Below are positions 42,570 through 52,454 of a stretch of 64,000 nucleotides of DNA, piece after piece. Numbering within the stretch: position 1 is the first letter of the stretch; each line of letters begins with the position of its first letter. Source of the stretch: an uncultured Myxococcales bacterium (GTDB taxonomy: Bacteria; Myxococcota_A; UBA9042); the NCBI GenBank assembly GCA_903896545.1, contig CAITYF010000090.1, positions 1-64,000 of the forward strand. The letters are read 5' to 3'. The notes under the pieces were generated by a model. It was given only the letters and a program-made list of their open reading frames with translations. It ran no database searches and was not told the DNA's origin. The translations under genes were made by a program, and so were the position numbers.

Positions 42570-45500
42570 ATGACATGGTTTGCACACGAGGCTAAGGCCC
42601 TTGGCCGCGTCCGCTCTGGGCGTTCGACGTTGGCGTCGCTCGCTTTCGCGCTGCTGGCTGCGGCCTGTTCGGATCCGGCACCTGCGGACACGGGCAACGT
42701 GGATGACGTGGCTCAGGGTTCCGACACGGCGACGGCCGACGTTCTCAAGGCGCCGACGATCAAGGCCTCCATCCAGGTGACGCCGAGCACTGGTAACGCG
42801 CCGCTTCCGGTTGAAATTTCCTTGACGGTATCGGGCGTCGACAAGTCTGAACTGTTCGTCGTGTGGGATTTTGGCGACGGCAACACGAGCAACCCCTACG
42901 ATCTGGGTAGCGAAGCAGGCAAGGTGGGCGACCACGTCACGCACACCTACATCACCAAAGGCAACTATCCAGTCAAGGCGGCGGTGAGCTGGAAGCCCAA
43001 GCCGAAGACGGTTCACGTCGATGCGACTGCGAGCGTGCAGGTGAACGACCCCGCGAGTCTGAGCATCGCTTCGGACGTCCACGTGACTTCGCCGCTGGTC
43101 GTGGCGCCCGGTGACGACGTGACGGTGACCTTCGCGCTGCGTAACGACGGCGACGCCATCACGCAGTCGTTTGATACAGCGATCTTCCTCTCAACGGACG
43201 CGACGATCGACGACGGCGACGCGCTGGCGGACAACATCGCCGTGCCCGGCATGGCGACAGGGCAGCCCAACGCGTCTTTCATTGATTACGGCGCGCTCGC
43301 GCTGCCGGGCGCGCTGCCGCCGGCGCACTTCAAGGTGCCCGCGGGACTTGCCGACGGCACGTACTACGTGATCGTGCGGGCAGACAACGGCAAATTGGTC
43401 AACGAGCTCAACCGCGACGACAACCAAGCGTTCGCGACCGACGTGCTGACGATCGACACCAAACAGGCGTCCAAGCCGGATCTGACGATCTCGGCGCCGG
43501 ACTTCGACTCGACCAAGACGTATTCGCCCGGTGATTCCTTGGGGTACACGCAAAATGTCTCGAATATCGGCGCTGGTGAGGCCAAGCAGGTCAAGTACGC
43601 GGTGTTCTTGAGCGCCGACCAGAAGCTCGATTTTGACCCCGCCAAAGATCCGGCAGATCCGACGCAGGGCGACAAAATGGTGACCTCTCTCGCCAACTCA
43701 ACGCTGCTCAAGTTGGCGCCGGGTGCGACGTTGCCGTTGACGTATTCGCTGCAATTGCCCAAGGACACGCCGGACGGCAGCTACTACTTGATCGCGAAGA
43801 TCGACGTTTTGGACAAGATCGACGAGACCGACGAAGGCAACAACGTCGCGACAACCAGCACAACCGTGACGGTGAAGTTGGTGGTCAAGCAGGGCCAAGA
43901 CCTGGCGCTGTTGGACATGACCGTGCAGCCCAAAGGCACCTATCTGAACGGCACGGTGAGCGTGAAGTACCACGTCAAGAACACCGGCACGGAGCAGACC
44001 AAGGCGTTCCCAGCGACGATCTACTTCTGTCAGGACAAGGCGTTTTCTGAAGCGACCTGCGTGCTGAACTTGACGAGCTTCACGATCAATCCGCTGGCTG
44101 TCGGTGAAGAGAAGACGGACAGCAAGATCGTCACGATTAGCCCGTCCACGCCGGTTGCGGGTATCAAGGGCTGGTTCATCTACCTGCGTATCGACCCGAA
44201 GAACATCATCGCGGAGTTGGATGAGACGAACAACGTCAAGGTCTTTGACAACCTCATCATCACAGCGACGGCGAACGTGGACATCTGGCCGAGTGACATC
44301 GGCTTTCACCCCGCGCAGGTGCAGGCCGGCGGTGAACTGAAGATCAGCTACGCCATCCACAACGACGGCACGACGGGTTCCGGCGCTTCCTCAACGTGGT
44401 ACGCGCTGTCGCCGACGGGCGTGTGCTCTGCGGCCGCGGTGACCAGTGGTCAGGCGATTCTCTTGAAGAAAGTCGTTTCGGGCGGCGTGGAAGGACTGGA
44501 TCTGGCGCAAGTCGCCGAGGTGGTCACGATCCCCGCGGGTCTGGACCACAGCGTGAGCGACTACACGTTCTGCGTGATTCTCGACGGTGACAACCAGCTC
44601 GACAAGGACAAGAACAAAGGCAACAACGCCGCGGGTTCGTTGTCCAAAGTGACAGTTCTGAATCCCAAGGGCGGCTGCTACGAAGATGCGTACGACGTTG
44701 CCCCGGCGACCAACAATGCGCCGACCAGCGCCGGGACCGCGCCGACAGATCCGACGCTGCTTCTGGGTTCCTGCGGCAACGAGGATTGGTACACGATCGA
44801 TGTGCCGCAAGGCTACACGCTGATCGCGACCTTGGACGTGACGGCGCCGCTGTGGACGACGCCGGTGCCGGCGGATCTCGACATAGACCTGTATGCGCCC
44901 GACGGCAAGACGATTCTGGATTCGCAGAAGATTCTGTCGATGAACAAGAAAGCGTCCGCGCTGACGGTTCCGGCGGCTGGCAAGTACCTCGTCCGCGTGT
45001 ACCCGCACGAAGTCAACGCGAAGGCGCAGTACAACCTCGGCGTTTCCGTGGTGCCGCCTCCGGCCGGCGTGGATCTGTACGCAGCGAGCCTCATCGTTTC
45101 ACCCGCGGCAACGTTCCCCGGTGGTCTGGTCAAGCTGAAGCTCAACGCCGCGAACCTGGGTGGTACGCCCGCGGGCGACGTGAACGCGCACTTTGTGCTG
45201 TCCCAGGATCAGACGATTGACGGCGCGGATCCGGTACTTGTCGACGTGCTGGTCCCCAACGTGCTGGCGGCGGCTCCGTTCACGGCGGAGAAGACGGTTG
45301 AACTGCCGGTGGTCCAGGGCGGCAAATGGTATGTACTCGTGGCGCTGACGGTCGATCCGAAGGTGGTCGAGACCGCGACGGCGAACAACACCGCCGTGTC
45401 GAACCCGCTGCAATTGAACACGCAAGTCTCGTGTGCGGCCGATGGCTATTCCGGCAATCACACGGTGGACAACGCGTCGGCGCTTCCGCCCATTACCGCC

Positions 45501-48269
45501 AGCTACCCGAACTTGAACGTTTGCCCCGGCTTGGAAGACTGGTTCCAGCTGGACATTCCCGACGGCAAGGCGTTCAGCGCCAAGGTTGGTTGGACGTATC
45601 AGCCGGGCAAAGGCTTGGTCGGCGTGCAAATTGTCGATGCGTCCAAGACGGGCGTTGTTGCAGGTTCAGCCAACACGCAAAACACGATCGCGAAGCTGCC
45701 TTACGTGCAGACCGGCGGGACCTACTTCGTGCACGTGTACGTGCTACCGGAAGCCGGCGGTGCGCTGCCGTACGACTACACGCTGGATATTGCGGTGACG
45801 GAGCCCGACCCCTCGGACGTGTGTCTGGCGGACTACTACGAGCCGAATAACTCCTGGCAGTCCGGTCAGCTGCTTGGCTGCGGCACCGCCACCCAGACGC
45901 TTTGTCTGGGTGATGAAGACTGGTTCCACGTGACGCTGGCGGCGAACGAGCAGGTTATCCTGAGCTACGACAACCCGGCGTTCCAGCTGAAGGTATTCGG
46001 CAACCCGAATGCGGCACCGCTGAAGTCGATTGGCTCGCCGGGCGCGCTCACGTTCATCGCACCTGCGGACGGCACGTACCACATTCAGGTCTCCTACAAA
46101 GTATCGAGCCAGAAGCCTCAAAGCTTCACCTACACGTTCAAGGTCGATGGCGGCAACGGCGTGGACCTGATCGCGGCGATCAACTCGGTGTTCCCCGGCC
46201 AAATCATCCAGGGCGAGGACGTTTACCTGACCGTCACGCTCAGCAACGAATGCAAGGACGTCGCCGGAGCCTTTGCCTACGCGTACTACTTCAGCACGGA
46301 CAGCATCCTCGACGCGTCGGACCCGCTTCTGGGCACGCATGAAGTCGTGACCGGCTTGGGTGCCAAGGCGAAGGTCCAGCGCGATGACAAGGCGATCATT
46401 CCGCTGAGCGCCTTGCCGGGACCGGCGTACGTGATTCTGGCCGCCGATTCGAGCAACACGGTCCCGGAGACGCAGGAGTTGAACAACAACGCGTCGTCGT
46501 CGATCACGGTGATTCCGCTCTGCATCGCCGACGCTTTGGAGCCCAACGGTGCGCCAGAAATCGCCGCGCCTCTGCCTGCGGGCAAGACCGCGTATCTGTC
46601 CCTGTGTCCGTACGACCTCGATTGGTATCAGGTCAAACTGACCGCCGGCCAGACGCTGACCGTGACGATGGCGTTTGATCAGGCAAAGGGCGACCTCGAC
46701 ATGCGCCTCTACAAAGTGGCGCAGTTTGGCCAGCCGGTCGCGGTCGGGGCGACCAAGAGCGCGCCGGAGAAGTTCAGCTACACAGCGGACGAAACCACGA
46801 CCTACTACCTGCGCATCAACGGCTTCAACGGCGACGCGGCGGGTTACACGCTGTTTACGTGCATCGGCGATGGCTTTGCGTGCGTCGAGTGCGCCAACAA
46901 CAACCAGTGTGCGGTCGGTCAAGCGTGCGATCCGACGTCGACCCTCTGCACGGTCTGCGCCAGCGACGGCGCGTGCTTGGACGGCGATCCGTGCACCAAC
47001 GACCTCTGCGACCCGACGCTGGGCTGCCTGCACTTGCCCAACGATGCGACCTGCAGCGATGGCTTGGTCTGCACGGTCGGCGACACCTGTGCGCAGGGCG
47101 TGTGCCTCTCCGGCAGCGTCACGGATTGCGACGACGGCGACGCCTGCACCAACGACCTCTGTTCGCCCGCGACAGGCTGCCAGTACGCGTTCAACACGGC
47201 GCCATGCGCAGACGGCGACGCCTGCACGATCGGCGACACCTGCGCGCTCGGCACTTGCACCGCCGGCAATGGTGAACCGAACTGCGACGACGCCAACGTC
47301 TGCACAACGGACGCCTGTTTTGCCGTCGGCGGCTGCAAACACGTCAACTTGAGCGGCAGCTCCTGTGACGACGGCAGCGCTTGCCTGCTGAACGAGGCGT
47401 GTCAGGACGGCGTGTGTCTGGCTGGCACCGCCACGCCTGATTGCGACGACTTGAATGCCTGCACGACCGACGCTTGCGACCCGAAGTCCGGCTGCACGCA
47501 CGCAGCATTCCCCGGTACGTGCGACGACGGCGATCCGTGCACTGCGGTCGACCTCTGCGTCGGCACGGTCTGCACCGGACAGCTGAAGCTCTTCTGCGAC
47601 GACGGCAACCCGTGCACCGCCGACGCTTGCGCCGGTATTCTCGGTTGCACGCACACCGGATTGAGCGGCGTTGTCTGCAATGACGGCCTCTTCTGTACGG
47701 GCGTCGACCAGTGCGTGTCCGGCGCGTGCGTTGGCACCGTCTCTGGCAAGTGCGACGACGGCAACGTCTGCACAAACGACGCCTGCTCCGAAGCGACGGG
47801 TTGCAGCCACGGCACGAACGTCTCCGGCGTGATCTGTACGGACGACAACGCTTGCACCACCGGCGACGCCTGCACAGGCGGCACGTGCACGCCGACCGGC
47901 GTTCTGAGCTGCAACGACGGCGACGTGTGCAATGGCGTCGAGACGTGCTCGGCTGGTTTGGGCTGCGTTGCGGGCTCGCCGGTGCAGTGCAACGACGGCA
48001 ACATCTGCAACGGCGTGGAGTTCTGCATGCCCGGCGCGGGCTGCATGCCGAGCGCCCCGCTGACGTGCGACGACGGCAATGCGTGCAATGGCACCGAAAC
48101 CTGCACACCAGGCGTCGGCTGCACCACCGGCACGCCGCTCACGTGCAACGACGGCAAGGAGTGCACAACGGACTCATGCAATCCCGCGACCGGCTGTGAC
48201 TTCGTCAACCTGCCCGACAACACGACCTGCGCGACCGGCACCTGCCAGTCGGGCGTCTGCACGCCCTGA
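42570..48269 (+). CDS. Giant multidomain surface lipoprotein (PKD, CARDB, PPC-type and Cys-rich repeats)
   Basis: 1899 residues. The ATG is preceded by AGGTG. Lipobox LAAAC (Cys about 33). Order: PKD-like domain (about 72-145, VVWDFGDGN, HTYITKGNYPV); CARDB-like domains starting near 166, 302, 443, 568, 833 and 1197 (phrases such as VKYHVKNTGTEQTKAF); and PPC-type domains near 703, 954, 1085 and 1318 (DWYTIDVPQGY, DWFHVTL, DWYQVKL). From about 1430 to the end there are 16 Cys-rich units, mostly alternating two forms (CTNDLC-type and CTVGDTC-type) and finishing with three CNGxETC units. This is an adhesin or surface scaffold architecture; no protease or other enzyme domain is visible. The next gene starts 2 nt after its stop. 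Confidence 0.88.
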   Translation: MTWFAHEAKALGRVRSGRSTLASLAFALLAAACSDPAPADTGNVDDVAQGSDTATADVLKAPTIKASIQVTPSTGNAPLPVEISLTVSGVDKSELFVVWDFGDGNTSNPYDLGSEAGKVGDHVTHTYITKGNYPVKAAVSWKPKPKTVHVDATASVQVNDPASLSIASDVHVTSPLVVAPGDDVTVTFALRNDGDAITQSFDTAIFLSTDATIDDGDALADNIAVPGMATGQPNASFIDYGALALPGALPPAHFKVPAGLADGTYYVIVRADNGKLVNELNRDDNQAFATDVLTIDTKQASKPDLTISAPDFDSTKTYSPGDSLGYTQNVSNIGAGEAKQVKYAVFLSADQKLDFDPAKDPADPTQGDKMVTSLANSTLLKLAPGATLPLTYSLQLPKDTPDGSYYLIAKIDVLDKIDETDEGNNVATTSTTVTVKLVVKQGQDLALLDMTVQPKGTYLNGTVSVKYHVKNTGTEQTKAFPATIYFCQDKAFSEATCVLNLTSFTINPLAVGEEKTDSKIVTISPSTPVAGIKGWFIYLRIDPKNIIAELDETNNVKVFDNLIITATANVDIWPSDIGFHPAQVQAGGELKISYAIHNDGTTGSGASSTWYALSPTGVCSAAAVTSGQAILLKKVVSGGVEGLDLAQVAEVVTIPAGLDHSVSDYTFCVILDGDNQLDKDKNKGNNAAGSLSKVTVLNPKGGCYEDAYDVAPATNNAPTSAGTAPTDPTLLLGSCGNEDWYTIDVPQGYTLIATLDVTAPLWTTPVPADLDIDLYAPDGKTILDSQKILSMNKKASALTVPAAGKYLVRVYPHEVNAKAQYNLGVSVVPPPAGVDLYAASLIVSPAATFPGGLVKLKLNAANLGGTPAGDVNAHFVLSQDQTIDGADPVLVDVLVPNVLAAAPFTAEKTVELPVVQGGKWYVLVALTVDPKVVETATANNTAVSNPLQLNTQVSCAADGYSGNHTVDNASALPPITASYPNLNVCPGLEDWFQLDIPDGKAFSAKVGWTYQPGKGLVGVQIVDASKTGVVAGSANTQNTIAKLPYVQTGGTYFVHVYVLPEAGGALPYDYTLDIAVTEPDPSDVCLADYYEPNNSWQSGQLLGCGTATQTLCLGDEDWFHVTLAANEQVILSYDNPAFQLKVFGNPNAAPLKSIGSPGALTFIAPADGTYHIQVSYKVSSQKPQSFTYTFKVDGGNGVDLIAAINSVFPGQIIQGEDVYLTVTLSNECKDVAGAFAYAYYFSTDSILDASDPLLGTHEVVTGLGAKAKVQRDDKAIIPLSALPGPAYVILAADSSNTVPETQELNNNASSSITVIPLCIADALEPNGAPEIAAPLPAGKTAYLSLCPYDLDWYQVKLTAGQTLTVTMAFDQAKGDLDMRLYKVAQFGQPVAVGATKSAPEKFSYTADETTTYYLRINGFNGDAAGYTLFTCIGDGFACVECANNNQCAVGQACDPTSTLCTVCASDGACLDGDPCTNDLCDPTLGCLHLPNDATCSDGLVCTVGDTCAQGVCLSGSVTDCDDGDACTNDLCSPATGCQYAFNTAPCADGDACTIGDTCALGTCTAGNGEPNCDDANVCTTDACFAVGGCKHVNLSGSSCDDGSACLLNEACQDGVCLAGTATPDCDDLNACTTDACDPKSGCTHAAFPGTCDDGDPCTAVDLCVGTVCTGQLKLFCDDGNPCTADACAGILGCTHTGLSGVVCNDGLFCTGVDQCVSGACVGTVSGKCDDGNVCTNDACSEATGCSHGTNVSGVICTDDNACTTGDACTGGTCTPTGVLSCNDGDVCNGVETCSAGLGCVAGSPVQCNDGNICNGVEFCMPGAGCMPSAPLTCDDGNACNGTETCTPGVGCTTGTPLTCNDGKECTTDSCNPATGCDFVNLPDNTTCATGTCQSGVCTP

Positions 48270-48271
48270 AC

Positions 48272-50878
48272 ATGGCCGTCAAGAACTCGCTCAAACTACC
48301 GAATTGGCAGCGCCCGCAACTCGCACCGGCCACGGCTTCGCGCGACGCTGCCGATGACCTGTGGGCCCAAGGCGTCGCCTCCGAGGAAGCCTACGACTTT
48401 GAAGCCGCACGCGACGCGTACCGGCAAGCGGCGGTCAATGCCGGCACTGGTGCGGCGCTGGACTACGTGACGCGCTACGCCGCGTTTCTGGTTGAGCGTT
48501 TTGGCCAGTTTGATGAGGTGGCGGTGTGGCTGGACGATCCTGGATTTGCGGCGCCGGCGACGGCGGATGCGACAAGCAACACGTTGGCGTTGCTGCTGGC
48601 GCGGGCGGCTCACGAAGCACAACACCCGCGTGCTGCTGAAGTCGACGAACGTGCCGCGGCAGCCGGTGACGTCGTGGCACTTTTGCGCGCAGTGGAACGG
48701 CAAGCGGCACGCGGTGACGTCGAGCGCGCGCGCCAGCGGCTGGAACTTGCGGCTGGTGCCTTGAATCCGGCTGGTTTGAAGGTGCTCGAACGGCTGCGTC
48801 AAGATGCGCAAGCGGCGGTCCACAACGCTCTTGCCCAAGCCGAGCAGACGCTTGCGGCAGGCGACTTGGCGACGACCGCGGCGCACTTGCACAGTCAGAA
48901 GACGGCCTGGGGGCATGCCCCGGCCTATCACGCGCTGGAGCACAAGCTGCAAGCGGCCTCACGTCACGCCAATCTGGCGAAAGCGCGCGCGGAAATTCAC
49001 GCAGCGCTCGCGCAAAACGACGTCCTCGTCGCTGAACGTGTGGGCACCGCGCTCGTCGCGTTGACCGGTGCGACCGCGGAAGACCGAGCGACGCTCGCGC
49101 AGATTCGCGGGCTGCTGAGCGAGAGGGCGATTGCCGCGCTTTGGCAGGAGGCGCTCGCACACACCGACTTGGCGGCGCGCCTTGCTGTGCTCGCGCGGCT
49201 GGTGGACGACCACGGTGTCGACTTGGTGGCACCGGCGCCTCTGACGGCGCTTTGGCAGGCAGTTCGACTGGCCGCGCAATTGCCCCACGCGCTGCCTCTC
49301 CGCACGCGCGTGCCGGCCCTGCAGGCGTGGCTGCGGCTGCTGCAAGCGGAAGCCTCGACGGAACCGCAGCGTTGGACTGAGGCGCTCCGGGGCCTGCCCG
49401 AAGCGTGGAGTCAGTCGCCCCAAGCGCAGCGCGTCCGCGAGCGTTTGCGGCAGCACGCGCAATTGGCGCGTGAGGCGGCGGAATCCGAAGTCGTCGCGCA
49501 GGTGCAGTCGCTTTTGGACGCCGACCAACTGGATGCTGCAAATCAGGCCTTGGACGCCGCGCAAAAACGTCTGCCGCAATCGGCGGGGCTCAAGGCGCTG
49601 CGCGCGGAGCTGTCCCACCTGCGTCACCAAGTGGAGCGTCGTGACAAGCTGCGCGCCGCGTTGGACGGGGCACTGGAGCGGGGTGACGTCCTGACGGCGC
49701 GCGCGCGTCTGGCTGAACTGGTCCATTTCATTGAAGCCCGAGAGCGGGAGACCTTGACGCAGGCGATCGAAACGCGCGCGGGTCCGCTGCTCAAGGCCAA
49801 GGCGATGCCGCCAGGTCTGCAGAAACTCCAAAATCAAGCGCTGCTGACCGGCGTGGGTTTGGGGCGACTCGTCATTGTGCAAGAGACGGTGTGGCTGACG
49901 GTGAATCTTGAAACGGGTGGCATCGCGCCCTTTGCGCTGCCCGACGGCTGGCCGGTGCAGGTGCATGCTTGGACGCGGATCGGTGTCGTGGGCGATCGCC
50001 TGCGCCTCGTGGGGCTGTCCAATCAACGGCTGGTCGTCATCGAGCAAACGCCGGGTCAGCCACCGCAAGTTGTCGCGGGCATGCCGCTGGCTGAACTGCT
50101 GGGGGACGACGACACCCTGATGGGCGCGTCGCTGACGCCCGATGCGGCGACGTGGGTTTTGTTGTCGCGCTCCAGCACCCGAGGTACGGCGCCGACGTGG
50201 ACGCGGCTCGATTCCACGACGTTGGCGGTCTTGGACCGCAAGAAGGCACAGCCCAAGCTCGACAGTTTGGCCGGCATTGACGGGCAGCCCGACGCACTCC
50301 TGACGGTTGCCGCGCCCAAGCACCGCGCGGATTACGCGTTGGCGGTGACGGACGCCGGCGGTCAACCTCGCCTGCGTTTCTCCGAGAACGACGTTGGTGA
50401 GGCCGTTGCTGCCGTGCGCGAGGTGACCGGTTGGCCCGCCCAGGATCGCGTGTACGTGCGCTTTGCGGGGATCAACCCGTTTTCGGGCCAGCCAACGCAG
50501 GACCCGTCGCTCCTGGTCATCAAGAGTGGCCGCGTGACCTTTGCGTCGGCTGAACTGCGCAAGCGCTTTGCGCCACTGGACAAATTGGCGATCGACCACG
50601 CCTGGACGCTCGATCAGCACGCGGGGCGGCTCTGGTTTGCGGCACAATCGACCGTCGAAGGTGCGGAGAACGGCGCGATGCTCTTGGGTGTCGATGCGCG
50701 CTCGCTGCGATCGGACAAGCCGGTGAAGGTCGACGGGGTGGAGCGGATCTTGGCGCTGCACCCCGTAGCCGATGGCGCCATCGCGCTGACGAGGTTGCAC
50801 GCCGGCGGCTTCGGTCTGACGCGCGCCAATCTGCAGTCCGGCACTCTTTCATTGACGACCCAGCGCTTGCCGCTGTAG
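48272..50878 (+). CDS. Helical-repeat plus propeller-like protein, function unknown
   Basis: An 868-residue protein beginning 2 nt after the giant lipoprotein stop, so translationally coupled. There is no signal peptide or membrane helix, suggesting a cytoplasmic product. Residues 1-510 are Ala/Leu/Arg-rich helices of TPR-like type (AARDAYRQAAVNAGTGAAL, QAEQTLAAGDLATTAAHLH, DADQLDAANQALDAAQKRLP). Residues 520-868 are beta-rich with repeated short strands as in WD/propeller folds (RLVIVQETVWLTVN, RLVVIEQTPG, RLWFAAQSTV). I do not recognise a family. A role in handling or exporting its neighbour is a guess. Confidence 0.72.
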   Translation: MAVKNSLKLPNWQRPQLAPATASRDAADDLWAQGVASEEAYDFEAARDAYRQAAVNAGTGAALDYVTRYAAFLVERFGQFDEVAVWLDDPGFAAPATADATSNTLALLLARAAHEAQHPRAAEVDERAAAAGDVVALLRAVERQAARGDVERARQRLELAAGALNPAGLKVLERLRQDAQAAVHNALAQAEQTLAAGDLATTAAHLHSQKTAWGHAPAYHALEHKLQAASRHANLAKARAEIHAALAQNDVLVAERVGTALVALTGATAEDRATLAQIRGLLSERAIAALWQEALAHTDLAARLAVLARLVDDHGVDLVAPAPLTALWQAVRLAAQLPHALPLRTRVPALQAWLRLLQAEASTEPQRWTEALRGLPEAWSQSPQAQRVRERLRQHAQLAREAAESEVVAQVQSLLDADQLDAANQALDAAQKRLPQSAGLKALRAELSHLRHQVERRDKLRAALDGALERGDVLTARARLAELVHFIEARERETLTQAIETRAGPLLKAKAMPPGLQKLQNQALLTGVGLGRLVIVQETVWLTVNLETGGIAPFALPDGWPVQVHAWTRIGVVGDRLRLVGLSNQRLVVIEQTPGQPPQVVAGMPLAELLGDDDTLMGASLTPDAATWVLLSRSSTRGTAPTWTRLDSTTLAVLDRKKAQPKLDSLAGIDGQPDALLTVAAPKHRADYALAVTDAGGQPRLRFSENDVGEAVAAVREVTGWPAQDRVYVRFAGINPFSGQPTQDPSLLVIKSGRVTFASAELRKRFAPLDKLAIDHAWTLDQHAGRLWFAAQSTVEGAENGAMLLGVDARSLRSDKPVKVDGVERILALHPVADGAIALTRLHAGGFGLTRANLQSGTLSLTTQRLPL

Positions 50879-50951
50879 CATCCGCGCCCCGCTGGCGAGT
50901 AACCATTCGTTCCTGCGTGTCTTGGCAATCTGATTGGTTCTGGAGGATCTC

Positions 50952-51074
50952 ATGGGCAGTGGCTCTCGCACCCCGAAAATGCGCCGTCTCGACGGCCGCA
51001 AGAAGAAAATCGCGCGCATCAAGCGTCGCATCGCCGCGGCCAAGTCGACCACGGTCAAGGGCAAGAAAGCCTAG
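50952..51074 (+). CDS. 40-residue highly basic micro-protein
   Basis: The ATG has a perfect GGAGG 5 nt upstream, the strongest evidence that this short frame is translated. The product has 18 Lys/Arg among 40 residues (for example GRKKKIARIKRRIAAAKS), one Asp and no hydrophobic stretch. The composition is that of a small ribosome-associated or nucleic-acid-binding protein. It does not match bTHX or any ribosomal protein I know. It lies between an unknown gene and the HIT protein, 27 nt before the latter. Confidence 0.7.
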   Translation: MGSGSRTPKMRRLDGRKKKIARIKRRIAAAKSTTVKGKKA

Positions 51075-51101
51075 CTCTCCTCGCAGCATCAGGACTTGCG
51101 C

Positions 51102-51443
51102 GTGAGTTGCATTTTCTGTCGCATCGCCCACGGGGAAATCCCGGCGCGCGTCGTCTTTCAAGACGATCGCGTTGTCGCGTTCCACGATGTCTCGCCGCAA
51201 GCGCCGGTGCACGTGCTCGTGATTCCGCGGGTGCATGTCGAGTCGCTCGCGGCGTCGACGTCCGAGCAGGACGCGCTGTTGGGTCACATTCTGGTCACCG
51301 TGCGGCACGTTGCGCGCGCCCTCGGCGTGGCGGAAAACGGCTACCGCACGGTCATCAACACCGGTTTTGACGGTGGCCAGAGCGTCGGTCACTTGCACGC
51401 GCACCTGCTGGCCGGTCGGCCGCTGGGCTGGCCACCGGGCTAG
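51102..51443 (+). CDS. HIT-family nucleotide hydrolase (HINT-like)
   Basis: A 113-residue purine-nucleotide phosphoramidase/hydrolase of the HINT branch. The N-terminus CIFCRIAHGEIPA and the C-terminal histidine triad motif in SVGHLHAHLLAGR (HxHxH) are both present; the conserved nucleotide-side block YRTVINTGFDGGQS precedes it. The GTG at 51102 is chosen because AGGA lies 7 nt upstream; the TTG at 51096 is too close to it. It is followed 66 nt later by a methyltransferase-like gene. Confidence 0.92.
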   Translation: MSCIFCRIAHGEIPARVVFQDDRVVAFHDVSPQAPVHVLVIPRVHVESLAASTSEQDALLGHILVTVRHVARALGVAENGYRTVINTGFDGGQSVGHLHAHLLAGRPLGWPPG

Positions 51444-51509
51444 GTTCCGCACAAGTCATTCCGGTTCCCCGTTGGCCGATGCGCCAAGCGGTGGTCAGGA
51501 CAAACGCAC

Positions 51510-52391
51510 ATGGTCCGTCTCAGACGCGAAATCGAAGGCGTGCGTCGCCATCCCGGCGTGCCGGTCCCGGCGTACGCGTTGACGACCGCCGGCGCGATCG
51601 GCGTGCTGCCCTGGCTGGACTCGTGGCTCGTGCAGCAAGAGTCTGGGCGCGTGCTCTTCGCCGGCGTGCCGCGGGTGGATTTGGCGAGGACGCTCGCGCG
51701 CGCGGGCCATTGGGTCACGGTGTGCGATCTGGCCGAAGGGGAGGCGACGGCCCTGCAAGCGCGCCTGACGCCTGCCGAAGCGGGGCGACTCACGCTCGTC
51801 GAACGCGACTACGGCGAGGCGGCGTTTGGTCCGTCGAGTTTTGATTTGATCGTGCTTGCTGACGCGCTCCATCGCTACCGCGAGCCGCGTTGGCTCATTC
51901 ATAAAGCCCACCGTGAACTGAAGATCGATGGGCATCTTGCCCTCCGTGCGCTGGTGCAAGGCCCCGTGCCTTCCGTGCCGTGCGCCGTGCCGCCGTCGCG
52001 TCCGCTCGCCATCGAGGTGAAGTTGGCGCAGCTTCTGGATCGCGTGGGCAAGCGGCTGACCGGGCGTTTGGGCGTCGCGCTCCTGGGCGCTCAAGCGCGC
52101 GACGCGATCGAGCGCGGCGCACACCTGCACACGACGCGCTTTGCTCAACCGGTGGAAGACGTGCTCGCGGACGTTCAGTCGCTCTTGGCGGTTGAACAGG
52201 TCGCCATCGGCCACGCGCAGCGCCTGCGACTGGCAGAATGGGGCTGGGATGCGCGCCCGCCTTTGGACCGGGCATGGCCCATTTGGCTGAATCGCCTGCC
52301 GGCGTTGGCCACGCAATCGGATTTGCTGCGTCGCGATCCGCGCGTGATCGCGGTCATCGCCCGCAAGAAGCTTGGCTACACCGGCGATTGA
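51510..52391 (+). CDS. Class I SAM-dependent methyltransferase-like protein
   Basis: A 293-residue protein. Residues 45-140 look like a methyltransferase core: RVLFAGVPRVDLARTLARAG (motif I-like but lacking the usual GxGxG), VTVCDLAE (acidic end of strand 2), FDLIVLADALHRYREP (post-motif) and LKIDGHLALRALVQG. The degenerate glycine loop raises doubt that it binds SAM. The C-terminal 150 residues are helical and unassigned. No Shine-Dalgarno sequence is evident. It precedes tatB by 63 nt on the same strand. Confidence 0.7.
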   Translation: MVRLRREIEGVRRHPGVPVPAYALTTAGAIGVLPWLDSWLVQQESGRVLFAGVPRVDLARTLARAGHWVTVCDLAEGEATALQARLTPAEAGRLTLVERDYGEAAFGPSSFDLIVLADALHRYREPRWLIHKAHRELKIDGHLALRALVQGPVPSVPCAVPPSRPLAIEVKLAQLLDRVGKRLTGRLGVALLGAQARDAIERGAHLHTTRFAQPVEDVLADVQSLLAVEQVAIGHAQRLRLAEWGWDARPPLDRAWPIWLNRLPALATQSDLLRRDPRVIAVIARKKLGYTGD

Positions 52392-52454
52392 CCGAGTGCG
52401 GGGCTCCGACTACTCTGACGAAGCCTTGCCGCATGGATAAGGCGTGAGGCGCGT

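Noticed and set aside
46859..48266. CRISPR-like or DNA-level tandem repeat array
   Set aside because: The repeats are protein-coding Cys-rich units of unequal DNA sequence without spacers. No CRISPR array or cas gene was seen anywhere.
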